Assembly (NCBI GenBank): GCA_964034945.1
Contig: OZ035962.1
Span: 36,669,943-36,733,942, forward strand
Source: Chrysopilus asiliformis
Lineage: Eukaryota; Arthropoda; Insecta; Diptera; Rhagionidae
Length of the DNA: 64,000 nt
Direction: 5' to 3'
In this document: positions 1 through 11,841 of the stretch, in pieces
Layout: every line of letters starts with the position of its first letter
Position numbering within the stretch: position 1 is the first letter of the stretch
Notes under the pieces: generated by a model
What the model was told of the DNA's origin: nothing
The model's database searches: none
Seen by the model: only the letters and a program-made list of their open reading frames with translations
Position numbers and translations under genes: made by a program

Positions 1-159
1 CACAGCAAATTAATTTTTTTTTTTTGAAAATCAAACTGATTGATTTCAATTGTTTTAGAAAAGTATTTAATCGTTCTTTAGATTTGTTTATGAATTTTTC
101 CATAAACATTTATTATGAATAGACAAATGATTTCTCATGCATTTGGAAAATTCGATTTA

Positions 160-377
160 GTCAATTTGAATGACTTGAAGAATTTCATTATATGGAGAGC
201 AAAAGTCGAACAAATCAAGGCGTAATGTACGAAATTTTTTTCGTTGTAAGGAGAATTTCGTTATATGGAATTTCGTTATATGAATCCTAAAGCAAAGTTG
301 AGGGAAAAATTTTGTTGTATACAGAATTTCGTTTATATTGAGAAATATAAACGTTTCGTTATATGGAGATTCCACTG
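160..377. mobile_element. pogo/Tigger-like MITE fragment
   Basis: The stretch repeats variants of TTTCGTTATATGGA and ends at 358-377 with the reverse complement of CAGTGGAATCTCCATATAAC. CAGTG plus 'ATATAACG' ends are typical of pogo/Tigger-type DNA transposons (family knowledge). The matching other end is not visible, so this is probably a fragment. The next element begins directly after the TA at 378-379. Confidence 0.35.
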
Positions 378-379
378 TA

Positions 380-950
380 CACTCTCGAAAAAATCCGGGG
401 ACGAATTAACTCCGCCTGAAAACATAGCTAAAAGTTTAACACCGTAGCGCGGAGTTATTTTTACATTTGTATTTTACGGAGCTAAATATTCAATTTAACA
501 CCGTTTTGACCTAAATTTTAAATGAACTCCGAAAAGGAGTCAAAAATTCACTACAACTCCTTTTAGGAGTTATTTAATTGTAAAGGGCGTTCACGTTTAG
601 AAGAGGCTTGCCAATTGGCTTCAACAGCCTATTGGGAAGGCAAATGGTTTACAATTCGAGAGGTCCCGTGTTCGAGTCCCGGCATGTAAGAAAAGTTTTT
701 AACAAGTAATATTAACTTTGGAAACACGAAAAAAAAACTCAAAACATATCAAATGCTTGCAAAAAAACAGAATTTGCGAGGTTTTTTTTGGCCATCTAAT
801 AAGTTGGTTTAACACTGAAAAATTGTTAAAAATTAACACCCATAAGGAATTGTTGTGAACTCCTAGCCCGGTGCTCGATTTTCTCCGATAGGTAATGGAC
901 TCCCTCAAACTGCCTTTTGGTGCGTAATCGACTCCATTTTTTCGAGAGTG
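380..950 (+). mobile_element. TA-flanked MITE 'A', copy 1 (571 bp)
   Basis: The ends are CACTCTCGAAAAAAT and its reverse complement ATTTTTTCGAGAGTG, flanked by TA on both sides (378-379, 951-952). A second copy in the opposite orientation lies at 7272-7864. The interior has several short palindromes built on ACTCC/GGAGT and a tRNA-like segment. It encodes nothing convincing. TA duplication suggests mobilisation by a Tc1/mariner or Mirage/CMC-type transposase; which of these is inference. Confidence 0.8.
608..690 (+). other. tRNA-like segment with B box inside MITE A
   Basis: GTTCGAGTCCC at 670-680 matches the RNA polymerase III B-box consensus, preceded by GAGAGGTCCC. The sequence before it (GGTTTACAA) resembles an anticodon loop with TAC. 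The T-stem pairing is imperfect and no complete cloverleaf can be drawn, so it is not a functional tRNA gene. The same segment is kept in the copy at 7550-7560 (reverse strand). It may be a captured tRNA or SINE head. Confidence 0.35.
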
Positions 951-952
951 TA

Positions 953-2125
953 TTTCAAAACGAAATTGAAAATCTTCTGAAAAATAGTATAATTGTTAAA
1001 ACGTCTCGTACATTTAATTAATCACAAAATTCCTAAATCAGGACCGGGAATCAAAGCAGTTAACCGAATAGAAAACGAGAAAAATAGAAAAAAATACGAA
1101 TTACGAGCATAGCGTTATATGATTTATTCAGTGACCTAGTCAAACAGATCATTCAACTAAAATTAGCATAACAAAGAAGATTTTCGCCCGAGGCCATGGT
1201 TGCTAGTACGAACTGGTAGTAGATAATGTAGACTTAAATCGGTCCTCACTATATCGAAGTTCGGTAGCATAATTCAGCCGGCTATGGTTTAATTCAGTAA
1301 ATATGAGACAATCGTGTCTACAAATGTGTACTTCACGAGTCTGCCAATTTACTACATCCACCACGCTTGGTTCGACTACGATTCCTGTTATGTCAATTAC
1401 CGCAGTTTGATTCCGAGTACAAAGCTAAGTCAACACACTCTCAGGTAGCGCAAAATAGTTGCCCCTTCGGACCAAAATATCGAAAACTTTGCTGAACTTT
1501 TTGGCTACGTCTAAAAATAAGCAAAGTAGCAATATTTTATCACAGCGGGCAAATCCAGGCTGAGTGATAAATTTCTTTTGCGTCTGTAGCGAGTCTGGCA
1601 TATTTCAGCCTTGGACTCTTCAATTCAACAAAATTCTTAAGAGAATGCTGTTGAGAACATCTTTCTCTTGTTCCGTTTTACATAATACACATTAATACAG
1701 CATAAGAACATTTCTTATTTGTGATTATTGCTCCCATAATGGACGATAGGCTGCTAACTTGAACTTTAATAAATCTATATCGACTTATACAAATAAAGTT
1801 ATGCATGTGTCTGGCTATTTTTTTCGTTATGTTGAAGAGTCCATGAAAATTTCCGATTATTATTTTTATGAAATCTTCTGTTTTATCGCGTTCAAATCTT
1901 ATAAGTTATATATTAAGTTATAATTACAAAAGTAATAACAATTACTGATTTAACGTACGCGAGAGATTTCGCAGATTCTGTGATGTCTATACCTTTAAGG
2001 AAACTTTACAGTTAGTCTTGCTATATCACCATAGGATATGCTGTTTTTCAAAAGAGATTATCCCTCAGGAAAAAATTTCGTCTACTAAAATCTATCACAC
2101 TGTCTACCTACAACTCGTTGTCCTG
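953..2125. other. No gene seen
   Basis: There is no ORF above about 60 codons, no inverted repeat and no match to repeat families elsewhere in the window. GC is slightly higher at 1140-1500. It could be unique intergenic DNA. Confidence 0.5.
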
Positions 2126-2129
2126 TTAT

Positions 2130-2370
2130 TTCCTGAATATAGGATGAGTTATGTAAAATCCTATTAAAAACACGTTTTCCCTATATAAATTTTTCAATAT
2201 GACTAACCGTCTTCGAGAAAATTGCAAAAAACAGTTTCGTTTGTATGGGAAGGGGGAAGGAATGGTCCAATTTTGCCTATTCAAGAAATTATCGCAGCCA
2301 TTTACGGGAAACGTATTTATACAAAATTTCAAGTCTCTAGCTCAGGGGTCATCAAAGTAACTGTCGCTTC
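2130..2370 (+). repeat. R1 dispersed repeat fragment
   Basis: It contains the R1 landmarks in order: GAGTTATGTAAAATCCTATT, then CCGTCTTCGAGAAAA, then GTTTCGTTTGTATGGGA, then TTCAAGTCTCTAGCTCA. The same order recurs at 14.6, 18.7, 29.3, 37.1 and 41.6 kb. The GTCC/GTCT core lies beyond, weakly represented near 2690 by ACAGACAGAC. Confidence 0.65.
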
Positions 2371-2879
2371 CTTTACAATCAAAATTTATAACCACTACAA
2401 ATAAAAATACAGTTCAATGAAACACAACCTTCCACGGCAATGGCTTGACACGAACTGATTTAAAATGAAATGCGTCATGCTAATAAGCACCGATTCCAAC
2501 TCAAAGCACGATTCGTTTTATTCCTGCGATCCGAAGCCGCACACACAAGTATTACAGCAAGTATTACAGCAAAGGTCGATTATAGTGACTACGCTGTTAA
2601 AGCCAATCTGTGTGATGAGCCAGCCGAGCCACTAGCTGATGATGCCTGCTCTAGCTCAATCCTTTCGAACGGGTTGGTGTTCATGGACAGACAGACAGAG
2701 AAACGCACATGCGGAATTCAAATCATTTTTTTTCGGTTTTGATTACGTTTTTCGTAACGAAATTAAATTTCTATAACATTATAACGCAATTTTTAGGAAA
2801 AACCCGGAAAATTGTTATTTTGTTTCGTTATTTCGTTACGTTAGGATAACGTTTCTCATCGCTGATGAAAAGTATTTGA

Positions 2880-3440
2880 CTTCGTTTTAGCGCAAAGGTG
2901 CAGGAAGATTAAGACTCATGGCGGAGTTAGTTGAGAGATTAATTACACCGAAGTGCCCGATGGTGAGAGAAACGCGAAGACCATGACCCGTGAGGAAAAA
3001 TTGAATCCCGAAGCGTTTAAGGACGAGTCCTCTAATTTTTCAATATTCTTTATATAAGATATTCAAATAACTGAAAGTTACACGGATCGGAAAATCTTCT
3101 GCGGTAATAACAATTCGTCGAGGAAGATTCAACCTCAGATGGCAAAATATATTGGACCAAGACACAAATACAATTGGAATGTCAAACTGGACAATACCGG
3201 AACGTTACCCGGACCTTTGGCGAGAAACATTGCGGCAGGCCAAGACTGAAATCCACTTGTAGCACCGTTGAAGAACAAAAATATGCAATGGATCCTTATA
3301 TCAAGGAATTTAATTATTGTTTAATTTAGCTTTTGACCAATCAAGTGATAAAAATGTTGTCTTTGAATGGGGATAAGCAAGAATACAGTATTTTGGAAGG
3401 AAAATGGGGATGTTCTCTTCAAAACTCTAGGTAAGTATTT
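2880..3440 (+). other. Possible decayed coding region
   Basis: The sequence is less AT-rich than its surroundings and has overlapping open stretches without a dominant frame. One frame at 3057-3250 contains a 36-residue run starting MAKYIGPRHKYNWN; another covering the same bases reads WTIPERYPDLWRETL. A third run ends at 3430 at a good splice donor (AG|GTAAGT). I do not recognise the protein. It could be a fossil transposon or host exon, or chance. Confidence 0.2.
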
Positions 3441-3664
3441 TTTACAGTTATTTTTTCTCGCTAAACATAATGGACCCTATTAATAGTCATAAAGTTAGAC
3501 TGCAGTTTTGTAAAACAGGATGATAAAACTAAACATACAACTTAAACACCAGACTGTTAATAAAAAAAATTAATCTGGAGTGTCGTTAAGGAAAAATTCA
3601 AAACTCGGAACGTCAAATGCAGTTTTTATGAGATTTTATTTGTGCAAATAAAGCCTCTTGACCA

Positions 3665-3780
3665 TGTCCAGATTGGTTGAAATAGTCCGCCTAATTCTGA
3701 CTGAGTCCCACTTCCTCACCTTGCCCTAATGTTGCCAGTTTCTGTCAGAATTAGGCGGACTATTTCAACCCATCTGAACA
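3665..3780. mobile_element. Short MITE 'D' with 27-bp perfect inverted repeats
   Basis: Positions 675-701 of the 3-kb block (3675-3701) and 3744-3770 are perfect reverse complements containing AAATAGTCCGCCTAATTC. The inner part (CCCACTTCCTCACCTTGCC) is shared with the right end of a longer element at 40127-41170, so this copy looks like a deletion derivative of it. Confidence 0.7.
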
Positions 3781-4278
3781 GGCTCCTTAGGATACATGAA
3801 CCTACAAATTTGAAGCGGTACTGCTTTACTCGATGGTCATAATTTTTGAGTAATTTTGTACATCCCGGGATAAAGTGGACGGGATGGCAGCCCTAGCTGA
3901 CACTGACAAAAAACCATAGACAACTGTCAGTTTAAACTCATGTTTAACAAAATTCATGTTTAAAAATGACTATGAATACGCACCAATTTATCTTAAAATA
4001 TGAATAAAAATGCAATATCGTAATTTTTTGATGGGATACTTTAAATATTCCCGACAAAAGTCAACGTATTAAAGAACAGGAGTCAAAGTATGTATTAGAA
4101 AAAGAGGACTCGAAGGTGGGAGATTAAAAAAAAATCATCACATCGCCGAGTAAAGAGAAACCTCTGCTTGATTTGAGAAATTTGCAAAAATATGAAGTGA
4201 TATCGCTGACAAATCTCTGTTTCAATGGCATTTCGTATCGCTGAAGGTTTTTGCTGCCTTTTTGATTCCACTCTCTTA

Positions 4279-4721
4279 CACCGCGTCTTGATTAACAATT
4301 TTTCATCCGAAGAAATATCTCACCGCAATGAGATTTTTTTGACAGCTGGGCCGAAAATCTCTTGAAATTTAATACTCAAAATACCGATGAAAAGAAAACA
4401 CATAGTCGCCGCTCTCGCAATTAATGCAATACGTGAAATTGAAAAGGCTGAAACAGAAGAACAGACGAAAAGAAAAACCCCTAATGTTATATATTCTCTT
4501 CCAAAGCTTTTTGTATCGTATTTTGTAAAAATTAGTTATTTTTGCAATTACTTGTCGGGAGAAATTGGATTCCGCCATCTTGAATTGTGAAATTCCAAGA
4601 AATTTTGCTATTGCAAGATTTCAAGAAATTTCTCTCTGGGATTTTTCCCCTCCGTCAACTCGAGCTCTGATTGGTCAATCAAAAATCTCTGCGATGAAAA
4701 ATCCCAGGTCAAGACGCGGTG
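4279..4721. mobile_element. TTA-flanked MITE (PIF/Harbinger-like), 443 bp
   Basis: The ends CACCGCGTCTTGA and TCAAGACGCGGTG are flanked by TTA at 4276-4278 and 4722-4724. Similarity continues inward (ATTTTTCATC on both arms). A three-base TTA/TAA target is the signature of PIF/Harbinger elements (family knowledge). No transposase is encoded. Confidence 0.75.
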
Positions 4722-4724
4722 TTA

Positions 4725-5975
4725 AAGCCGATGACATCAAACTGAGGCGAAAGTGCGCACAAAACGAAAATGAAATGAAAATAATGCAAAAAAGATTCTG
4801 GAGGAAATGAAAAACATCAAAAATAGAGGACTGATATGAAAACATTCGCTGAGAGTGAGACAATTTCGTACCCTGCTCCCAGCTCAAGGAAGGTCTTTCA
4901 CCCGGATTCGGTCATTGGCGCGTTCTCATCAGTGATTCTCAATTTAGGGAAGCATCTCAAAGATCTTTATTATCAACTGTTCAGGCAACTTTTCCTCAGC
5001 TGACAAATTATGTCGGCCAATATGGCAAACCAATAAAAAAAAGTGTTGCTATTATTGTTAAAGTAGTCTTCTCCGGAGCATATTTAGAAGTTGTTAAATT
5101 ATGGCTACGACTAGCCATGATTATTACGGAATTAACGGCCTTCAATGTCATCGTTTTCAACGTTTGTGATTTCGGTTCTAGCGAATCGCCGCTTAATTTT
5201 GGCGAGGCGAATATGCTAAGAGGCGGGAGAACTTTTTAAAAAGATAATGACAGCGTGACGCGTAAAATATGAAATCGAAAGTTATTTTTATTTATTTTTT
5301 GTTCTTAGCTGAAATGAAAGTGTTATTCATCTATTTTTTGTTCTTAGCTGAAATGAAAGTGTTACTAATGGGATAGGTTTTGAACAAGAAAAAAACCTTT
5401 ACATGTAGTTGTTTGTAACGTTTTTTTTACATTTTCGTAATAATAATGTAAAATATTACATATGTGTGTTTAATGTCGTTTTCAACTGGCAAATTCAGAG
5501 CAAACACTGTCGCAGAATAGAACAAGGTATTCTCGAGCAGATGCCAGTAAGAATACCATGCCAGTAAAAAGTGTCTACCAGTCGAAAACACCATAAGAAA
5601 ATTCACCACCTTTATCAAAATTTGTAGTTTGCAAAGAGTAAATCCTTTCAAAGTGTAATTCACTATAAAAATCAAGGAAACTACCAAGCAAAAAAAAGCT
5701 GCGAAAGTCTCAGTGGATAAATTGAACCAAATATTCGATCTAATCCTGTCGCAATATATCACTTAAACCTAGTTAACCTAGTTTAATGAATTAAGTAGTG
5801 ATACCTGTTACTTAAGGGATAAAGCACACACGTCGCTAGATTTGGCATAAGAGCTTTAGATAAACCTGATTCTTGGAATACCAAACAGTAAAAATATCCT
5901 GAATTCTTGAATCGGGTGAAGCTGGACTGTAAATACAGGTCTTAATTGAAAATTGCGCAGGAATATAGATTTAGT
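4725..5975. other. No gene; one 39-bp tandem duplication
   Basis: Two adjacent 39-bp units containing GTTCTTAGCTGAAATGAAAG occupy about 5293-5371. I found no coding signal or other repeats. Confidence 0.6.
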
Positions 5976-6535
5976 AAAGGGTATTTCAACAATGACATAA
6001 AAATTTTGTATTTTAATAAAAACGCACCCTAAAACTTTTTTTAATATCTGGCAATGCTAAAACGTCAGTCAAGTTATACATTTTTATCATAGTAAAGTTC
6101 ACGAACGAGCAATGCCACACAGCTGGTCAAACAATTGATCTATTGAAGGAGAAGTTCGGTAATCGTGTAATCTCAAGAAATGGTCCGGTCGAATGGCCAC
6201 CTCGATCATGCGATTTAACGCCGTTGGATTTCTTTTTATGGGGTTATGTTAAGTCGTTGGTTTATGCCAACAAGCCAACAACGTTAGAGGAGTTCAGCAA
6301 CAATATCGAACGCGAAATTGCCAACGTTCCCGCCGATATGTGTGGAAGAGTGGTGGGAAATTGACTCCAAAGAATCAATCAGCAAACGTGCTCGCGGTGG
6401 CCATATCAACGACATCGAATTTCATACTTAAATGTAACATGTCCACTACACCTGGAATAAATTTCAGCCCGATATCTCAATTATTCTGTGTTTTATTTAA
6501 ATACAAAATTGTTAAGTCCTTATTGAAATACCCGA
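5976..6535 (+). mobile_element. Deleted Tc1/mariner-like element, copy 1
   Basis: The left end AAGGGTATTTCAACAATGAC and the right end (reverse complement TCGGGTATTTCAATAAGGAC) form imperfect terminal repeats of roughly 40 bp between TA dinucleotides at 974-975 of the 5-kb block and 6536-6537. The interior joins the 5' end of a transposase gene to its C-terminal part. The same junction is present in the copy at 23.9-24.4 kb. Confidence 0.75.
6092..6364 (+). pseudogene. C-terminal transposase remnant (Tc1/mariner type)
   Basis: The reading frame begins VKFTNEQCHT, runs into a WPPRS-DLTPLDFFLWGY stretch, which carries the third catalytic acidic position of IS630-Tc1-mariner transposases, and stops at 6364. 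The first and second catalytic residues and most of the DNA-binding domain are gone. The start codon seen in the sister copy (ATG) is ATA here at 6089-6091, and the frame ends earlier than in the sister copy. It cannot make an active transposase, but its termini could be moved in trans. Confidence 0.75.
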
Positions 6536-6795
6536 TATAAGAAAGTCTTATGCCATTCACATCAGATATTTGTGAACAACACAGAAAGTAAAAATGGATA
6601 ACAATGAATTTTGTCTACCTAGAAATTATGACCGATCAGAGGCAAGAATGGTTGTCTAAATTATTTTTGCGATTTTCTACAACAGAAATAAATATTAGAG
6701 TATCTTGTTTCTTCCGAATGTAAAACAAATTTCGCCGCATCCCACAATCGAAAATTTTATAACAAACTGCACCGTAGGAGCACTTTTTATACTCT

Positions 6796-7215
6796 ATATG
6801 AGAATTATATAGAACTATATCAGATTTAGTATACTGTTTGTAACGCATTGAAGCAATTGTCGGACACAAAATTTAATTACACCAGGGTGTTTGGGATGAC
6901 AAAAGATTTCGATTTTCGCATGTCCGGCCGTCTGTCTGTTTGTCCGTCTATCTGTCTGTTCGTCCGTGAACACCATAACTTTCGAAATGGCTAAGTTAAG
7001 TTCTTGAAAGGTGCATTGTATCGAAAAATTTCAGACGAAATGTATTTAAAATGTGATTTTACATAATTCATCCATACATCAAAATCCGGTTCGACCACTC
7101 CTTTTCCTCTCCCTCTTACAAATGGAATACCTTTTTCCGATTTTTTCCAAAACTCTGAATCGTTTAGAATATAATTTTACATAACTGTTCCATACATCAA
7201 AATTCAATCGAACTT
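6796..7215 (-). repeat. R1 dispersed repeat with GTCC/GTCT core
   Basis: The landmark TTACACCAGGGTGTTTGGGA is followed by TTTCGATTTTCGCATGTCCG and a GTCTGTCTGTTTGTCC microsatellite (about 6905-6968), then ACATAATTCATCCATACATC. The first 245 bp are nearly identical to 11484-11735, so one duplication event involves both. It is noncoding. Confidence 0.7.
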
Positions 7216-7271
7216 TTTTTTCATAAAAATTATTGTCTGTTATATAGAGTATAGAGTAATTGACGATTATA

Positions 7272-7864
7272 CACTCTCGAAAAAATGGAGTCGATTACGC
7301 ACCGAAAGGAAGTTTGAGGGAGTCCATTACCTATCGGAGAAAATCGAGCTCCGGGCTAGGGAGTTCACAACAATTCCTTATGGGTGTTAATTTTTAACAA
7401 TTTTTCGGTGTTAAACCAACTTATTAGATGGCCCAAAAAAAACCTCGCAAATTCTCTTTTTTTGCAAGCACTTGAGATGTTTTGAGTTTTTTTTTCGTAT
7501 TTTCAAAGTTAATATTGACTGTTAACAACTTTTCTTGCATGTGTTTGCCGGGACTCGAACATGGGACCTCTCGAATTGTAAACCATTTGCCTTCCCAATA
7601 GGCTGTTGAAGCCAATTGGTAAGCCTCGTCTAAACGTGAACACCCTTTACAATGAAAATAACACCTAAAAGGAGTTGGAGTGAATTTTTGACTCCTTTTC
7701 GGAGTTAATTCAAAATTTAGGTCAAAACGGTGTAAAAAACAAAATGTAAAAATAACTCCGCGCTATGGTGTTAAATTTTTTCTGAATAGCACTGCGAGGT
7801 GCTTACTTTTACATAGCTATGTTTTGAGGCGGAGTTAATTCGTCCCCGGATTTTTTCGATAGTG
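7272..7864 (-). mobile_element. TA-flanked MITE 'A', copy 2 (593 bp)
   Basis: Inverted relative to 380-950, with ends CACTCTCGAAAAAAT and ATTTTTTCGATAGTG between TA at 7270-7271 and 7865-7866. It keeps the B-box-like segment (GGGACTCGAAC at 7550-7560). It differs by an approximately 20-bp insertion near 7780 and scattered substitutions, so the copies are related but not recent twins. Confidence 0.8.
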
Positions 7865-7866
7865 TA

Positions 7867-10140
7867 GAGTATTTGATCATATAGCGTAATTGACGATTGA
7901 TCCTTATGTTTTTAAATAAAAGAAACTTTGCAAAAAAAATCGTCGCAGCCGAAAGTCTTTTCGGAGTGAAGGCAAACCATTGCTTTAATTCAGACGTAGG
8001 CAAAAGCAAATTATAAAGTATTCATTTATAACTAAAAAGAGAGCGACAAGCTTTAAAACTACAATGTTAAAAAATTAACTGGACCTCTTCAACTGAGGGT
8101 TCATAATAATTTCTTCCCTGCTTCGCACCTACAGTGTTTACATGGATTGCGAACATGGTTGAATTACAACATTTGTAAGGTTTTTATGTTGCAACTCATC
8201 AACAGCAGAGGTCGCGATAGCAATCTAGACCGATGATGTCGTTAGCACCAAGCGGTCCTATAATCGCTTTCCCATATTTTATAGGAACGTTTCTTATGCG
8301 GATATTTTTTCGTGTAGGTACAACAATATCCCCGAAAATTGGAGGAATCGGGTAGAGATATTACAATCAGCCTGTGTTTTTTTTAACCAGAAATAAAGTT
8401 TTTCATTATTTATAGGAAAATAATTTTCTCAATGCCACTTTCTAACTTTGTTCAAATTTTTGTGAAATACGACAAAATGCATGTTTAAAATTTAAAATTC
8501 TCATTGATACTTTTAAAATCCTAATCGATAAACACTTCCTGCTAAGAATCAACATTTTTTTCTGGTTCAAAAGCTGCAATTGATTAAAAGCACACTTCCG
8601 GATATACTAACTCTTTTAAATCAAAACAAACCAAAAAATAAAATTATAGAATATATTAATTTACCAGAAATTTTATATAGAAACTCGTAAATGGAAAATG
8701 TTTCTTTCAAACAAATTATCCAATCAGTCAAACTAGCAAAATTTTCGCGTGAAGGTAACCGTGGCCCTCACAGTGAAAAATTACACTCTGTTCGCAGAGA
8801 GGAGGTGGGTATCGTTTCAATTCAATTCTTCCGGACCAAGTTTGTAAGAAAAGCGGAAGTCTAAAGAAATGAATGGCAAGGTCTTCGTAAATGTTTAAGG
8901 TCAAATTAAAATTGTTTTGGTTTTTTGTTTGATTCAGTTTTCGATCCCATGACGTATAGAAAATAATTTGCCAAAATGGTTAGACTTCATATACCTACCA
9001 ATGTTACCTGAGCAATTTGATTTAATGACTAATCAAATAATTTTTTTTTATTTGTCGTTGCAGTATTATGATTAATATCCGCAATATTTTAAAAGAAAGT
9101 TACGCTAGGGCATTCTTAATTAATAATTACAAAAAATGATATTCTAGCTCTTTGAGTTATTGAGTTATTTAAAATGTGTAGAGAAATAGCAGCTGCAAGG
9201 TTAGGGGAAATCCCTTTTGATTGTTTTGCGGGTTGTAACGTGGACCGAACATGTAAGGTGGTTTTAAAGATTAGTTTTTTGCTAAATGAAGTTACTGATT
9301 TTTTTTTGTTTCATGTAATTTAACAGTTTTCTCAGAACTACTAAACCGATTGTTGTGCAATTTAACTGTGAACTCTTTAGACTATTCGATGGCACGAAAT
9401 CCTTCTCGTTTTACACATCATAACCCCGATTATCCTCTGTACAGCTGAAGGGTTTTCTAGTTTACTATTTTTTACTATTCTTACCAGTGTTTCCCAACCG
9501 GAGGTACATGTATCCCTAAGAGTACCTACATTGACTGGTTCCAGGGGGTCCGCAAAATCTGAAAAAAAGTGGTGCCAACCAAATTTTTGAAAATATTACG
9601 AGGTGTAAACAAAAGATATCTTGAATTTCTATTAATATTTTTGTTTTGACCACAGAAAATTTTCTTTGACCACAGTTTTCGATAGTTTCAATGTGTTGGT
9701 CTGACGAGGTTCAACATTTAATTTTTGCAACCGAAACTTAATGCTTACTATCAAAAAATTTAAAGGAAATTTTATTTTTCAGTGTACGTACTAAAAGTTG
9801 GAGCTACTCTATTTTAGGCGCCGTTTACATCTCACACTTTATTCCACAAATTTTATTCTTCAATACTAAATTCCTGTTGCACAACGGTTTAAACTACGAC
9901 ACAAATTTCAGAAAATTATTTCTGAAACACAACCGAACCCGAATTTTTCCAAAATAAAAACGTTCGTATAAATTCAAATTTTGACAACTTTTGCTAGGTG
10001 ATTATATTCTGCGATAGATGAATAAAATTCGCGGAAAAATTCGAAAGAAACGCAATTATTAACGGGGCCTTAGGACAATCTTTAGTATATTACCCCCCTT
10101 TTAATTGATGAGTTATCGTTTCGGAACAGAAAAATTTATA
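7867..10140. other. No gene; one possible hAT end
   Basis: There are no convincing ORFs. CAGTGTTTCCCAACCGG at about 9486 resembles a hAT-type terminus but no partner end is visible. Confidence 0.5.
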
Positions 10141-10142
10141 TA

Positions 10143-11478
10143 CAGGGTGGTCCGGATTAGGATGTCAATCCATTAACCCTTCATTCTTTGCACAATTTCA
10201 TGAAAAAAAGTCCACTATACATGTGTTCGGAAATGTACCGTTATCGAACGGCAGCCATTTTAAATTTTCCCGTCGGAATTTTTCCGCACATCACTAACGA
10301 GGCTCTCACTGCCACAAATATTAACGGATTTCTATGATTTCTATGTCGTTAGATAGATAATAAAATACTGTTTTTGAATCAATTAAAAGTTTTGTGAAAT
10401 ACTGCAGATTTTCCTAAATAAATGGCTTTAAACAAGATTTTTTTTTGTTTTCAATCCAAAAAATTTGAGAAAGTTGCGTTTTTCTCAAATACTTGCCCTA
10501 TACTTTTTTTTATTTTTTATTTTTGTATTATTCCTCTGTCAATTCCCCACAAAACGCATATTTAATTTTCATTATACGATTTCTAGTTCCATAGATATAA
10601 CCAAAACACTACTCCATGTTTCCACTGAAATCAAAATCAGATATTTTTCTTAATGGAATAGGCACTTCCCCGCACTTTTGGACATCGTTTGAAAAAAATA
10701 CATAAAACAAAACAACACGTTTTTATTTAACAATTACTACAAAAGATTTTCGAAGTGACCTCCATTTGATTGGAAATAGTTTGTTTTTCCAAAACAGTAC
10801 AAGAATACAACCGTTACTACATTCGCTAGTGCATGGATCTTGAAATTTTATGTATTTTTATGTATTTTTTTGTTTTATGTTTATGTTTTTTTGTTTTATG
10901 GTTTTTGTTTTGTTTTATGTATTTTTTTCAAACGATGTCCAAAAGTGCGGGGAAGTGCCTATTCCATTAAGAAAAATATCTGATTTTGATTTCAGTGGAA
11001 ACATGGAGTAGTGTTTTGGTTATATCTATGGAACTAGAAATCGTATAATGAAAATTAAATATGCGTTTTGTGGGGAATTGACAGAGGAATAATACAAAAA
11101 TAAAAAATAAAAAAAAAATATAGGGCAAGTATTTGAGAAAAACGCAACTTTCTCAAATTTTTTGGATTGAAAACAAAAAAAAATCTTGTTTAAAGCCATT
11201 TATTTAGGAAAATCTGCAGTATTTCACAAAACTTTTAATTGATCCAAAAACAGTATTTTATTATCTATCTAACGACATAGAAATCATAGAAATCCGTTAA
11301 TATTTGTGGCAGTGAGAGCCTCGTTAGTGATGTGCGGAAAAATTCCGACGGGAAAATTTAAAATGGCTGCCGTTCGATAACGGTACATTTCCGAACACAT
11401 GTATAGTGGACTTTTTTTCATGAAATTGTGCAAAGAATGAAGGGTTAATGGATTGACATCCTAATCCGGACCACCCTG
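10143..11478. mobile_element. Foldback element with 573-bp inverted arms
   Basis: CAGGGTGGTCCGGATTAGGA at the left end is mirrored exactly at the right end, with TA at 10141-10142 and 11479-11480. The arms (10143-10715 and 10906-11478) are equal in length and nearly perfect reverse complements along their whole extent; I noticed one mismatch near 10380. The 190-bp loop keeps the last codons of a transposase on the minus strand. The arms therefore derive from the 3' end of a Tc1/mariner-like transposon duplicated head to head. Confidence 0.9.
10737..10817 (-). pseudogene. Transposase C-terminal tail in foldback loop
   Basis: On the minus strand the loop reads about 26 codons ending ...SNGGHFENLL and a TAG stop at 10739-10737. 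GGHFENLL before the stop is typical of the C-terminus of this IS630-Tc1-mariner subgroup (family knowledge). Nothing upstream of these codons is left. Confidence 0.6.
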
Positions 11479-11483
11479 TATAT

Positions 11484-11735
11484 AGATATGAGAATTATAT
11501 AGAACTATATCAGATTTATTATACTGTTTGTAATGCATTGAAGCAATTGTCGGACACAAAAATTAATTACACCAGGGTGTTTGGGATGACAAAAGATTTC
11601 GATTTTCGCATGTCCGTCCGTCTGTCTGTTTGTCCGTCTATCTGTCTGTTCGTCCGTGAACACCATAACTTTCGAAATGGCTAAGTTAAGTTCTTGAAAG
11701 GTGCATTGTATCGAAAAATTTCAGACGAAAAGAAA
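11484..11735 (-). repeat. R1 dispersed repeat, partial
   Basis: Near-identical to 6796-7040, including the GTCTGTCTGTTTGTCCGTCT core. It begins a few bases after the foldback element and ends where sequence specific to the 966-bp MITE region begins. Confidence 0.7.
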
Positions 11736-11841
11736 AATTTTCGCCTGCGGCGCAAATCATTTACTTTTGTGCTGTTATAAATTTATTATTGTGACTTTCC
11801 AATATAATCTTATAATTCTTGATAAGCATATATTTGCAATA

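Noticed and set aside
2470..2742. 90-codon ORF beginning MRHANKHRF
   Set aside because: Contains a 12-bp tandem repeat (AGTATTACAGCA) and ends in R1-type microsatellite; no domain recognised.
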